Translations under genes and position numbers: made by a program
Notes under the pieces: generated by a model
What the model saw: the letters and a program-made list of their open reading frames with translations, nothing else
Database searches by the model: none
Told to the model about the DNA's origin: nothing
DNA from: JAAYCI01 sp964367945
Lineage (GTDB): Bacteria; Bacillota; Clostridia; Oscillospirales; Ruminococcaceae
DNA length: 20,357 nt
Direction: 5' to 3'
Assembly: GCA_964367945.1 (NCBI GenBank)
Contig: CAYIZZ010000029.1
Coordinates: 1-20,357 of the forward strand
Shown here: positions 6,487 through 15,828 of the stretch, piece after piece
Position numbering within the stretch: the first letter of the stretch is position 1
How the letters are laid out: each line of letters starts with the position of its first letter

Positions 6487-7488
6487 ATGATGGAAAATTC
6501 AACTATAAATGAGCTATTGATTAAACACCCTTACCTTACGGATTTTTTTGAAAGTTTTGGGTTAGATATAAGTGTCGAAGGCAAAAAAACACTAAAAGAA
6601 GTTTTAGATAGCAACAAAAGTTATTTGATTGAAGAAAAATCTGTTACACCTTCGGGTTTTATCAAAGATTTAAAAGAATATATTGTTGCTATGGAGGATT
6701 TTTTGGGTGAGGAAGAAAAAATCTCACTAAAGTCCATCTCTATAATTGCAGGGCAAAATAAGTTTGGCCAAAAGGAAAGTTATGATAAACTAACTATTTA
6801 CCCCTCGGAGATAATTGCAATTGTAGGGCCTACCGGCTCAGGTAAAAGCAGACTACTTGCAGATATTGAATGGGCAGCAAACAGAGATACCCAAACCCAA
6901 AGACAAATTTTAATAAATGAAGAGCCGGCCGATATTTCTTTAAGATTTTCAGTATCAAATAAATTAGTAGCACAACTATCGCAAAATATGAACTTTGTAA
7001 TAGATGTAACTGTTTATGAGTTTTTGCAAATGCATGCAGAATGCAAAAATGTTAAAAACACACAAGAAGTTATTATGAAAATAATTAAAGCTGCAAACAG
7101 CTTGGCCGGAGAGGAATTCACAAAAGATACAAACGTAACCTCGCTCAGCGGTGGTCAGTCAAGAGCTTTGATGATAGCAGATACCGCAATTTTAAGTTCT
7201 TGTCCCATAGTGCTGATAGACGAAATAGAAAATGCGGGAATAGACCGCAAAAAAGCTTTAAACTTGCTTTTAAGTGAGGAAAAAATAGTGCTTATGGCAA
7301 CGCACGACCCATTGTTATGCTTAATGGCAGATAAGAGAATTGTAATTGAAAACGGTGGCATAAAAGATGTCTTGGTTACATCACAAGAAGAGAAAAAAAC
7401 ATTAGATAAACTGTGGCAAATGGACAATACAATTAGCGACATCAGAACAAAACTGCGCGCAGGCAAAAGGGCGGTATCGGAGGTGTAA
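6487..7488 (+). CDS. soluble ABC ATPase with N-terminal DUF1858-like segment
   Basis: A 333-residue ATP-binding-cassette protein with no membrane segments. Residues 4-46 (INELLIKHPYLTDFFESFGL, then TLKEVLDSNKSYL) look like a shortened DUF1858 module resembling the one in the first gene of the operon. The ATPase domain has Walker A GPTGSGKS (114-121), signature LSGGQ (220-224), Walker B IVLIDEIE (241-248) and H-loop ATHD (271-274). All catalytic motifs look intact. No permease gene is near, so it probably drives a conformational step in a cytoplasmic complex rather than transport. ATG 6487 follows the upstream stop (TGA 6482-6484) by two bases; ATG 6490 is an alternative, and an in-frame GTG lies at 6481. 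The purine- or metal-related substrate, if any, cannot be read from the sequence. Confidence 0.75.
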   Translation: MMENSTINELLIKHPYLTDFFESFGLDISVEGKKTLKEVLDSNKSYLIEEKSVTPSGFIKDLKEYIVAMEDFLGEEEKISLKSISIIAGQNKFGQKESYDKLTIYPSEIIAIVGPTGSGKSRLLADIEWAANRDTQTQRQILINEEPADISLRFSVSNKLVAQLSQNMNFVIDVTVYEFLQMHAECKNVKNTQEVIMKIIKAANSLAGEEFTKDTNVTSLSGGQSRALMIADTAILSSCPIVLIDEIENAGIDRKKALNLLLSEEKIVLMATHDPLLCLMADKRIVIENGGIKDVLVTSQEEKKTLDKLWQMDNTISDIRTKLRAGKRAVSEV

Positions 7489-7490
7489 AA

Positions 7491-8087
7491 ATGCTGTTTG
7501 ACAATATTTCTAAAAAGCAATTAGAAAAAGTGTATTCAAATTCAATAACTACACACTATCAAAAAGGTGAAACTATATTCGATACCACAGATAGACCAAA
7601 ATACATTAATCTTCTGTTAGAGGGCGAAGTAAATATTTGCGACTATGATGAAAACGGAAACAGGAAAATAATTAACGTTATTAAAAAAAAGGGCGATATA
7701 TTCGGCGAGATTTTTCTGTTTATTGACGCTCCTTACTATGAGCATTGCGCTGAAGCAGCAAGAGCTTCGAAGGTGCTTAAAATCCCTAAAAAAGTTGTAT
7801 ATGAAAACGCAGGGCTTATGCTGAATTTAACGTCTATATTTGCCTCAAAAGCATATTTCTTAAACAAAAAGGTTAGCTTGCTGTCTTGCTCGACTTTGAG
7901 AGAAAAAATTTTATTGTATATTAATCAGAATAAAGATAAGAATGGTATTTTTTATTTGAGTCAAACAAAAGATGAATTAGCAGATTTTTTGAATGTTGCA
8001 AGACCTTCTCTTTCAAGGGAGATGATTAAAATGAAAAAGGACGGAATAATTAGTATCAGTGGCAAAAAAATAAATATAAATAACTAA
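7491..8087 (+). CDS. Crp/Fnr-family transcriptional regulator
   Basis: A 198-residue regulator, slightly shorter than the usual 210-230. The N-terminal half is a cyclic-nucleotide-binding-like beta barrel (YINLLLEGEVNICDYDENG, then KKGDIFGEIFLF). The C-terminal half is a winged helix (STLREKILLYI, then DELADFLNVARPSLSREM as the HTH, then KKDGII). It lacks the N-terminal cysteine cluster of oxygen-sensing FNR, and the cAMP-contact residues are not evident, so the signal is unknown. The start ATG 7491 is two bases after the ATPase stop, with GGAGGTG (7479-7485) upstream. It probably binds the GTAAC-N4-GTTAC dyad at 4586-4599 and controls its own operon. A bidirectional-looking terminator follows. 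Confidence 0.85.
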   Translation: MLFDNISKKQLEKVYSNSITTHYQKGETIFDTTDRPKYINLLLEGEVNICDYDENGNRKIINVIKKKGDIFGEIFLFIDAPYYEHCAEAARASKVLKIPKKVVYENAGLMLNLTSIFASKAYFLNKKVSLLSCSTLREKILLYINQNKDKNGIFYLSQTKDELADFLNVARPSLSREMIKMKKDGIISISGKKININN

Positions 8088-8179
8088 TGGCTTGTATAAC
8101 TATTCAACAGATATTTTAGTTAAAGGATAATATCCAAAAAGAATTTAGATAAAATAGCCTGTAAAACAAAATGATTAAT

Positions 8180-8230
8180 AAAAAATCTTCCTTCGTCATC
8201 TGTAAAAATGATGGCATAGGAAGATTTTTT
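8180..8230 (+). terminator. strong intrinsic terminator after the four-gene operon
   Basis: A perfect 13-bp inverted repeat, AAAAAATCTTCCT (8180-8192) and AGGAAGATTTTTT (8218-8230), with an inner stem GTCATC / GATGGC containing one wobble pair. The flanking A- and T-runs would let it stop transcription from either direction. Confidence 0.8.
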
Positions 8231-8550
8231 ATGATGTGATTTAAAAGTATGAGAATATCTGAAAATATGGAAAATGATTAAATTTTTTAATTTGAAACAG
8301 TTGGTACAATAACTATTAATAAATTCCATATATTATTAAATAGGATATTGTCGACTTAACGTCAACTACCCAGTACTTTAAAATATTGACTTGACAGGCT
8401 GCAGCAGTAGCTATGGTTGGCTTGAATTTTTGTTGATGGTTACATACATAAGCTGTAAAGGTAACAGTATATACTTGAAATGACAGGATTGAAAGAGTTT
8501 ATTTTCGTGGAAAGTTGGTTTTATACGTATTTTACAAAAGGGAGAAAACT
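8231..8550. other. gene-free upstream region of the surface-protein gene
   Basis: AT-rich stretch with no supported ORF on either strand. It contains a possible sigma-A promoter (8422-8450, listed separately) and, at its end, the ribosome site AAAGGGAG (about 8536-8544) before ATG 8551. No operator-like dyad stands out. Confidence 0.5.
8422..8450 (+). promoter_or_regulatory. possible sigma-A promoter for the surface-protein gene
   Basis: TTGAAT (8422-8427), 17-bp spacer, TACATA (8445-8450), about 100 bp ahead of the start codon. The match is moderate and other TTGA-type boxes occur nearby, so this assignment is tentative. Confidence 0.3.
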
Positions 8551-11500
8551 ATGTCATTTAACAAAAAAAATTGGCAGCGCACGTTGGCCACAGCAATAAC
8601 AGTGGCACTATTGATCTCGCACACAATGCCTGTTTTGGCGGCAGAGGTAAAGCCGGTAAGAGGTACTGTGGTGCAAAATGTGATGAGCTCTGCAGATGTG
8701 GGCGATGTTAGCACTGTGGAAAGCATAGCATTTGTTGATTTGCCGGAAAATATACGACAGCAAAGTCAAAGTTTGCCGGTCCTTGCCGCAGAAGAGCAAG
8801 GCGAAGCTGGCACAACACCGGCGCAACCTCCCGAGGAGCCGAATTTCCCAAGCGAAGTATATGTTACAGTAACCTTGCCATTAAGTAATCCATCTCCGGC
8901 GCCTATAGGTGATGGTACAGGAGGCGAAGCCGGTACAGGAGGCGAAGCCGGTACAGGTGGTGAAGCCGGTACAGGTGGAGAAGCCGGTACAGGAGGCGAA
9001 GCCGGTACAGGTGGTGAAGCCGGTACAGGTGNNNNNNNNNNNNNNNNNNNNNNNNNNNNNNNNNNNNNNNNNNNNNNNNNNNNNNNNNNNNNNNNNNNNN
9101 NNNNNNNNNNNNNNNNNNNNNNNNNNNNNNNGAAGCCGGTACAGGAGGCGAAGCCGGTACAGGTGGTGAAGCCGGTACAGGTGGAGAAGCCGGTACAGGC
9201 GGAGAAGCCGGTACAGGAGGCGCAGGTGGTGAAGAGCCGGTTCGTAGTGTGGCCGTGTCCGTGGAGAAAAGTGACTGGGTGCACAGCACTACTAATGTGC
9301 TGGGCATGGGCACAGAATATGTGTACACACTAAGTGCGGATAGTTTTCTGCCGAAACTGGAAAGTGCATTGAGCTCCGAAGGCTATGCATTGCCGGATGG
9401 CTTTGCTCTGCCTGAAATGCCCACCGTGATAGTGAGCGTGCAATCAGACATGCCGATGTTGATGTCCGGCACAATTGAACCACCGCCAGAGCCCGTTGTT
9501 TGGAGTGATTCTAGCATTAAATATCTGTCGTTGGCCGGCAATAACGTGTGGATAGAGGCAGGTGATGATGGGGAAACTTATATATATTCAAAGGTGGGCG
9601 ATAGCGAGACCAAACACTATTGGCAAGCTAGTACCATCATAGACATAAATAAACTGTATCCTGTGACGATACCATCAGATGAGGGGATAGCTTTACGAAC
9701 TGATTTTTCAAATTATGTCATCATTGGTGGTGGCGTGGCAGGGATACCAGATACAAATGGTGACTACCCAAACCCAGATGTGGTGGGTGACTTCAATATA
9801 ATTATGAACGGCGGTACGCTGGGAGGCATTTACGGTGGAAGTTATGCAGGCTTTGTGGGTGCGGCGAGTGGTGAAGTGACCACTACTGCCACGGTGTATG
9901 GGAAAATATATATTGAAATAAATGGCGGCGAGGTATATGCCGTGTATGGCGGTGGCTATGCCACTGGCGTGGATGGTCATAATAGTGTGTCTATCGTAGA
10001 TGGCCTAACAGAAGTGTTGGTGCAAGGCGATGCGTATGTGAATGGTAATGTGTATGGCGGTGGTTACGCCACAACTAACGACTCGGTTTTTGGAATAAAT
10101 GGAAGCACTAAAGTGACTATCAAAACAAATCTTTCAGAGTCGGGAGATCCGTCTATTATAGGTAATGTGTATGGCGGTAGCGGTGTTACTTCCGAAAATG
10201 CGTATGGTTATGTAACAGTCGGCACCGAGGTGGAAATTATAAGTGGCATAGTTATGGGTGCTGTTTTGGGCGCCGGCTTGAACGACCATGTAGGATATAC
10301 GCGTGGTGAGAGTAACACGATACAAGCTACAAGTACGCCTGCCACACTAAAAGTGACGGTACATGGCGATGCTGATGTGGGTAATGAATCAAGTGCTATA
10401 ATTAGTGAGTACAATTTTAATGCGGAATTGGTGGCATACAATAATGTGTTTGGCGGTGGCGAGCGTTCTATCATAAACGGCAACACCAATGTGATCATTA
10501 GCGGAAATGCCGAGGTATTTGGCAGTGTGTTTGGTGGCAACGGTATAAGTGCAGCAATGGAGATGAGAACGACTAAGGCGTTACCAATAAACAAAAACAT
10601 GAATGGCCAAATTGTTGGTAGCACCAATGTGCAGATAGCTGAAAATGCTAAGGTGTATAACAGTGTATTTGGTGGCGGTTATAAAGACGCCATTGGTACA
10701 GAGCGTACAGCCACGGCCACAACGGTGGAAATATCGGGCGGTATTGTGGGATCGCACAGGTCGATTTATAGTGGCGAAGTGGAGTGGCTGGGCACGGGTG
10801 ACGTGTTTGGCGGTGGGCAAAGTAACCGCATTTTGGGCAACACCCAAGTTACTATTAACAGCGGAAAAATTGCAGGCAACGTTTGGGGTGGCATTTATTA
10901 TCCTTCGTGGATTAATCCGGCCATGGAATATACTTCGTTAGAGGGTGGCGTGGCGCTTGCCAGCGAAGAGGAAGTAGTGGAGTTTGGCGTGTTAGACGGC
11001 AACACCAATGTGGATATTAAGGGTGGCGAAATTGGTGAATATAGCGAAGACATCGAAGATGACGAATATAGTGGCGAAAAACAGTTTACAAGTATCGCCT
11101 TACGAGACGATATGTTCGGTGGGGCTGTTGCGTTGTATGGCAACGTATTTGGCGGTGGATTTAAAGATGTTATAACGGGTAACACAGATGTAGAGGTGAC
11201 AACCGGTACCATAGGAGCAGATAAAGAGATAAGCATCAGCTATTGGCTGGAATCACGAAGTGTAAATATGCATATCGGTAACGTGCACGGTGGCTCTTAT
11301 GGCGGTGTGTATAGTATAGGCGGTGAGAAGAGCATTGCTGAAGAAGCGAGCGGATCTCTGAAAGTTGGTGGCGTCATTGGCGGTAACACTCGTGTGCAAG
11401 TTTCCGGCGGCACGGTAGGCTATGGTGAAACGTGGGACGTGGAATTAGTTAACAATGCCCCAGCTACCAACCTTATTAGCGGTAATGTGTTTGGTGGCGG

Positions 11501-14366
11501 CATTTACGATACCATTACAGGTAGCACAGATGTAGATGTTTTGGGAAGTGCCATCATAGGTACTGATAAAAAGATTGCGTACAATATGGTTATGAATTCT
11601 TTCAACTTCGTACACATGGGCAATGTATATGGCGGCACATATGGGGATATGTATGTTATAGCGCCTAAGCCTATGAGTATCGAGTCTGCAATAGAAGTAG
11701 AAACAAGCGCGCAAATTGTCCGTCTTGGCAGCATAGGTGGCAGTACCGATGTGAATGTGGCAGGCGGTACCATTGGTCTGGAGAATATAGAATTTGACTA
11801 TAATGAATCGTCCAGCCATTCACGGGGTATCGCAAGTGAACTTGAGTTGTCTTCAGTGAAAACAGGCAATGTGTTTGGCGGTGGCCTAATAGACGTGATT
11901 GCACAAAACACAAAGGTGCAAATTAGCGGTGGTACATTGCGCCAAAAGCCAGATATCACGGAAAATACAGTGGCTTGGAACGGTGTGGCACAACTGGAAA
12001 ATACCCATGGCAGTGTATATGGTGCAGGCAGTGGTACTAGCATTAATGATGGGTTATATGCGGTTGTTGGGGGTTATGCAGAATATAACATACCTTCTTT
12101 GTTGGGCTTTAAGTTGCAAGATCACAATGCTGCAAACTATGTGGCGCAAGAGGGTGGCGGAAATACTGAGGTGCATGTGCAAAGCACTGTAAATATTCCG
12201 GGCTCGGTGTATGGTGGCTTAAGTGCAGGATTTTTAGATGTGATTTTAGGCGACACCAAAGTGTATGTCCATAACGGCACTATAGCAGGCTCTGTATACG
12301 GTGGCGGCAGTGGAGTTGGCCTTCATGGGTATAAGGCGACGACAAATCCGATTGACATTTGGGTGGTATTTGAAAACCAGGATTACTTTGATGAAAACCC
12401 ACTCATCGAGCCTATTCCGGGGGCTACATCCAACACCGACATCTATATTTTAAATGGTAACATAAAAGGTAATGTGGTGGGTGCAGGTGATATTTCTGAA
12501 ATAGAGATTATGCCCGGTGTTAGTATGTCGCTTACAAGTTATGTAAAAGATAATGCCTTTATCTTTGTGGACGAAAAAACAAACTTGGTAGGCGAGGTAT
12601 ACCGCCAAAATGTAGAAAACTTGCAGATTCAGTTTACTATGGAGGATGGGGGAGATCCGATTGATGTGGACATCACCCTTCCAACGCCTACTGTGGGTGG
12701 TATGGCCACTGTGGTCATTGAAAATAAAACCACCAAAATTGCGGCGAGCCTTCACACAAACAATGTAGACAGCCAAGGAGACACACCACAAATCTCGGTG
12801 CCAGATGTGAGTACTGATGTACAAAATGTCTTGCGTCTTGAACAGCGCAGTGGTTGGAGTTTGGACCGTGGCCACTGGGTGATACGCGGCGATGTACATC
12901 TGCCTTCTGTGGTAACACAAAACATTGGTATCGTGCCTAAACAAGAATTGTATATGCCAAGCGACACAAATCTTGTGGCAGATGAGAGCGAAGGCGACTT
13001 TGTCAACCAAGGCTATATCATAACAGCGCAAAACACACTGGATGACAGCATCGAAACCGGTAATCAAAGCGGGCAAACAAACCTTGATTCGCGCATTTAC
13101 CGCGGTGGCCTAAGCGGACAAATGAGCATAAACGGCGCACAAAATTATACGCAGAGCCAAAGCGCTAATCCATTGATCGCATCCGGCAGTGCAAACAGCA
13201 TATATTCTTTCTTGGCAGATGGCGGTAAAGTGGGCGCACAAAATGGCTATAATTGGGCACAAGGCAGTAACTCCCTTAGCGAAACTTCGGCTAGCTATAC
13301 GCCATCTACGGCTGCGCTTGGAACCTTTGGATACACAGTGAAAACCAGCTGGCAACATCTTTTCGAATCAGTGCCCGGCGGCAAGGCAAACAACGCCGCT
13401 AATAATCTTGAGTACTTGGCGAATGTGGCGGCCGAGGCAAATGCCAGCATCACGGTGACGGCTGCGTCTAGCGGTGGCACAAGTGACAACAGCGCCCCGG
13501 CCAGCAGTAGTTCCACCGCCGCCGTCGGTGATGATGGCGATGATGGCGGTGATGGCGGTGGTGATGGTGGTGACGGCGGTGGTGATGGTGGTGACGGCGG
13601 TGGTGATGGCGACGGCGGCGGTGAAGATAATGGTGAAGAAGCAGTAAGCTCTAGCAGTTCTTCTTCCACGTCGCAAAGTAGTAGTGCCCCCAGTTCTGTT
13701 ACCGACAACAGCACAGGCGGTGGCGGCAATGTGCCTGATCCACCCCAAATTGGCGAAGACGGCGGCATTACCCTGTCTCCAACAGATCCTGATTTATCCA
13801 TAGAAAATGTTTATGTCGACGGCACAGAGCTAGATCCCGACCAGTACAGTGTAGACGAAGATGGCAACATTATTTTAAGCCCTGAATTTTTGGCAACTTT
13901 GGGTGATGGTGAGCACACAATACGCATTAGCATAGATGGCAAGTTGTTTGAATCCACTGTGATTATGGAAAATAGTGTTCCCTTAAGCGCGGGCAATTTC
14001 GAGCTGCTGGGCGGATGGAGCTTGTTTGATTTATTGATGACTATCTTGACTCTGCTTTCGCCGGTGGTATATATGATTATTGTGCGCAAACAAAAACCAG
14101 ATGAAGAAGAGGATGAGAACGAAAGCGAAGAGGACGAAGAATATATCACCAAAAAACGTACACTTACGATGGTAGGAGGCATCTTGTTAGGTATTATCAG
14201 CCTGGTGCTTTTACTTATCACGCAAGATTTCACACTGCCCATGATTTTCTTCGATCGTTTCAGTATCTGGTTTGTTATTATCTTTGTGGTACAAACCGTG
14301 GTGGAAATAGTGTTCCGCCGCAAACGTGTAGACGACGAACAACAAGAGCAATATACGGCAGGATAG
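8551..14366 (+). CDS. giant secreted surface protein: EAGTGG repeats, beta-helix-like GNVFGGG repeats, C-terminal membrane anchor
   Basis: One gene interrupted by a 100-N assembly gap (9032-9131). ATG 8551 lies behind AAAGGGAG. The two open parts contribute 160 and 1,744 residues. A signal peptide (basic MSFNKKNWQR, hydrophobic core, MPVLAAE cleavage region) is followed by EAGTGG repeats flanking the gap. A head region (about 9222-9780) precedes a long Gly-rich array (about 9800-12330) with some 17 turns of the type V(F/Y/H)GGG or GGS, usually followed by I-GNT-V-I-GG-I. This is the look of a right-handed parallel beta-helix adhesin. Next come a less repetitive region, a Gly/Asp tract (13531-13625), a Ser linker, an Ig/X2-like module (about 13797-13960), then membrane helices at about 14020-14085 and 14165-14325 separated by an acidic, then basic, cytoplasmic-type loop. 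There is no LPXTG motif. Exact function is unknown; adhesion or cell-envelope architecture is likely. Confidence 0.85.
8926..9221 (+). repeat. 18-bp tandem repeat encoding EAGTGG, spanning the assembly gap
   Basis: The unit is GAAGCCGGTACAGGNGGN. Five full copies plus 16 bases precede the gap (8926-9031) and five full copies follow it (9132-9221). Copies differ only at the third positions of the Gly codons (GGA, GGT, GGC), so the peptide is strictly conserved while the DNA varies slightly. The flexible, acidic, Gly-rich tract probably spaces the exposed domain from the processed N-terminus. The copy number inside the gap is unknown. Confidence 0.95.
9032..9131. other. 100-N scaffold gap inside the tandem repeat
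   Basis: Exactly 100 undetermined bases, the conventional placeholder for a gap of unknown size. It leaves the flanks out of frame with each other (9132 is two bases past a codon start in the 8551 frame), although both flanks encode the same repeat. The frame break is therefore artificial. Confidence 0.95.
13531..13625 (+). repeat. Gly/Asp-coding low-complexity tract (GGDGGGD repeats)
   Basis: Degenerate short repeats of GGTGATGGTGGTGACGGC type encode a Gly/Asp-only linker in the surface protein, followed by a Ser-rich stretch. It separates the secreted array from the membrane-proximal module. The opposite strand gives a Pro/Ser-rich phantom ORF. Confidence 0.85.
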
Positions 14367-14397
14367 CAGTATTTTGAAGTGTATAATTATCAGATTA

Positions 14398-14434
14398 AAC
14401 CCCTTTGGCAAATTGTGATGCCAAAGGGGTTTTG
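14398..14434 (+). terminator. intrinsic terminator of the surface-protein gene
   Basis: A perfect 13-bp stem, AACCCCTTTGGCA (14398-14410) and TGCCAAAGGGGTT (14419-14431), with an 8-base loop and a short T-run, starting about 30 bp after the stop codon. Confidence 0.85.
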
Positions 14435-14596
14435 TGATGAGTAAATCACAATGATGAGAGCTTGGATTTTGTATTTTCGGGCTTTATTAGAGTGAAATCA
14501 ATCGGCTGCATAGTAGCACGATAAAGATTTTTTTTTGTTGATATTACTTAAATAACATAACAATTGTTGTGTCGTTTCGAGACTAAATTTGTGCAA

Positions 14597-14614
14597 TTGT
14601 TAAAAATTTAACAA
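14597..14614. promoter_or_regulatory. Rex (NADH-sensing repressor) operator
   Basis: TTGTTAA-AAAT-TTAACAA is a perfect 18-bp palindrome identical to the clostridial Rex consensus TTGTTAA-N4-TTAACAA. It ends six bases before the -35 of the transhydrogenase promoter. Rex leaves DNA when NADH/NAD+ rises, so the operon would be induced under reducing conditions. Assignment rests on motif identity and target logic; no rex gene is in the window. Confidence 0.7.
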
Positions 14615-14620
14615 GTTTTA

Positions 14621-14649
14621 TTGACTCTGCTATGGTCTTGATGTACTAT
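14621..14649 (+). promoter_or_regulatory. sigma-A promoter of the pnt operon
   Basis: TTGACT (14621-14626), 17-bp spacer, TACTAT (14644-14649). The predicted start is near 14656, leaving a short leader. The Rex-type palindrome lies immediately upstream. Confidence 0.75.
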
Positions 14650-14694
14650 TAGTGTCGATAAATAATAAATAAGAAGAAATGGAGTGTGGTAAAT

Positions 14695-15828
14695 TTGATA
14701 ATAGGTTCAATAAGAGAAAAAAATGAATCTCGAGTTGCTATGGTTCCTGCCATTGTGAAGAAGTTTTGCGCAATGCAAGACATGGAGATTCTTGTAGAAC
14801 AGGGTATATCAGATTTGTTTAATGATACCGATTACCAAGATTCGGGCGCAAAAGTTGTAAGCCGAGACGAGGTTATTTCGTCAAGTGATATTCTGGTTTT
14901 GTTTAATCCGCTAGCAGACGAAGAGTTAAAGTTGTTGAAAAATGGAGCTATGGTTATCAGCCACATGGATCCGTATAACAACAAAAACTACATTGATAAA
15001 TTGTGTGAGTTTGGTCTCAGCTCGGTGAGCATGGAGATGATTCCACGAAGCACTATTGCGCAAAAAATGGACGCGCTAAGCTCGCAGGCGTCTCTTGCAG
15101 GATATGTTGCTGTTATGCAGGGTGCAAACCTAATGAATAAAATCTTTCCAATGATGATGACACCTTCCGGAACTATTGCTCCCGCCAAGGTGTTTATTAT
15201 AGGCGTAGGTGTTGCAGGACTTCAGGCTATTGCTACAGCAAAACGTCTAGGTGCAAAGGTTGAAGCGTTCGATACCCGCCCTGTTGTTGAAGAGCAGGTT
15301 CAATCACTAGGTGCTAAGTTTGTTAAAGTCGATTTGGGAGAAATGTCTCAAACTGCTGATGGTTATGCTAAAGAGCTTACAAAAGAGCAGCTTGCAAAAC
15401 AGCAAGAAGCTATGGAAAAAGCTTGTGCCAATGCCGATTTAGTTATAACAACAGCAAAACTTTTTGGAAAAAAAGCACCAATCCTTGTCACTGATAAAAT
15501 GATAGCCAAGATGAAAAACGGATCGGTTATTGTTGATTTGGCAGCAGGAACCGGTGGTAATGTTGAAGGAACACAGATTGATGCTACTGTTGAAATACAT
15601 GGTGTTAAAGTTGTTGGTATAGATAACCTTGCTGGTCTTGTTCCCACCGATGCAAGTGCTATGTATGCAAATAATATCTACAACATGCTTACACATTTTC
15701 ACGATAAAGAAGCAAATGAGTTTAACTTTATCGATGATGAAATTGCTAAAAGTTGTGTAATTACATACAAGGGAAACCTAAGCAATGAACGTATAATAGA
15801 ATTCTATAGTGACAAGGGGAAAAATTAG
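14695..15828 (+). CDS. pntAA: NAD(P)+ transhydrogenase subunit alpha part 1 (PntAA, NAD-binding domain I)
   Basis: The soluble NAD(H)-binding component of proton-translocating transhydrogenase, which passes hydride between NADH and NADP+ using the proton gradient. The N-terminus MIIGSIREKNESRVAMVP matches the usual start of the family, so TTG 14695 is preferred, with GGAGTG at 14681-14686 eight bases upstream. The in-frame GTG at 14686 sits on that ribosome site. Conserved blocks include QKMDALSSQASLAGY, the dinucleotide-binding GVGVAGLQA (about residues 170-178), EAFDTRP and IVDLAAGTGGN. At 377 residues it is the alpha-1 type, as in Rhodospirillum, with the membrane part on a separate gene. 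Its stop TAG abuts the pntAB start codon. Confidence 0.95.
   Translation: MIIGSIREKNESRVAMVPAIVKKFCAMQDMEILVEQGISDLFNDTDYQDSGAKVVSRDEVISSSDILVLFNPLADEELKLLKNGAMVISHMDPYNNKNYIDKLCEFGLSSVSMEMIPRSTIAQKMDALSSQASLAGYVAVMQGANLMNKIFPMMMTPSGTIAPAKVFIIGVGVAGLQAIATAKRLGAKVEAFDTRPVVEEQVQSLGAKFVKVDLGEMSQTADGYAKELTKEQLAKQQEAMEKACANADLVITTAKLFGKKAPILVTDKMIAKMKNGSVIVDLAAGTGGNVEGTQIDATVEIHGVKVVGIDNLAGLVPTDASAMYANNIYNMLTHFHDKEANEFNFIDDEIAKSCVITYKGNLSNERIIEFYSDKGKN

Noticed and set aside
8926..9221. CRISPR array
   Set aside because: Direct 18-bp units with no unique spacers; it is an in-frame coding repeat.
8766..9284. Reverse-strand Pro/Ala-rich ORF over the repeat
   Set aside because: Mirror image of the EAGTGG repeat; no start signals and it crosses the gap.
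8515..9333. A 272-residue protein beginning at TTG 8515 and ending after the gap
   Set aside because: Reads across the arbitrary 100-N gap into the wrong frame (KPVQ-type repeats); the true start is ATG 8551 behind AAAGGGAG.
13295..13801. Reverse-strand Pro/Ser-rich ORF of 168 residues
   Set aside because: Shadow of the Gly/Asp and Ser linker of the surface protein.
9249..14366. Stand-alone 1,705-residue protein starting at GTG 9249
   Set aside because: No ribosome site and no signal peptide at that start; the frame continues upstream through the repeat to the gap and belongs to the gene starting at 8551.
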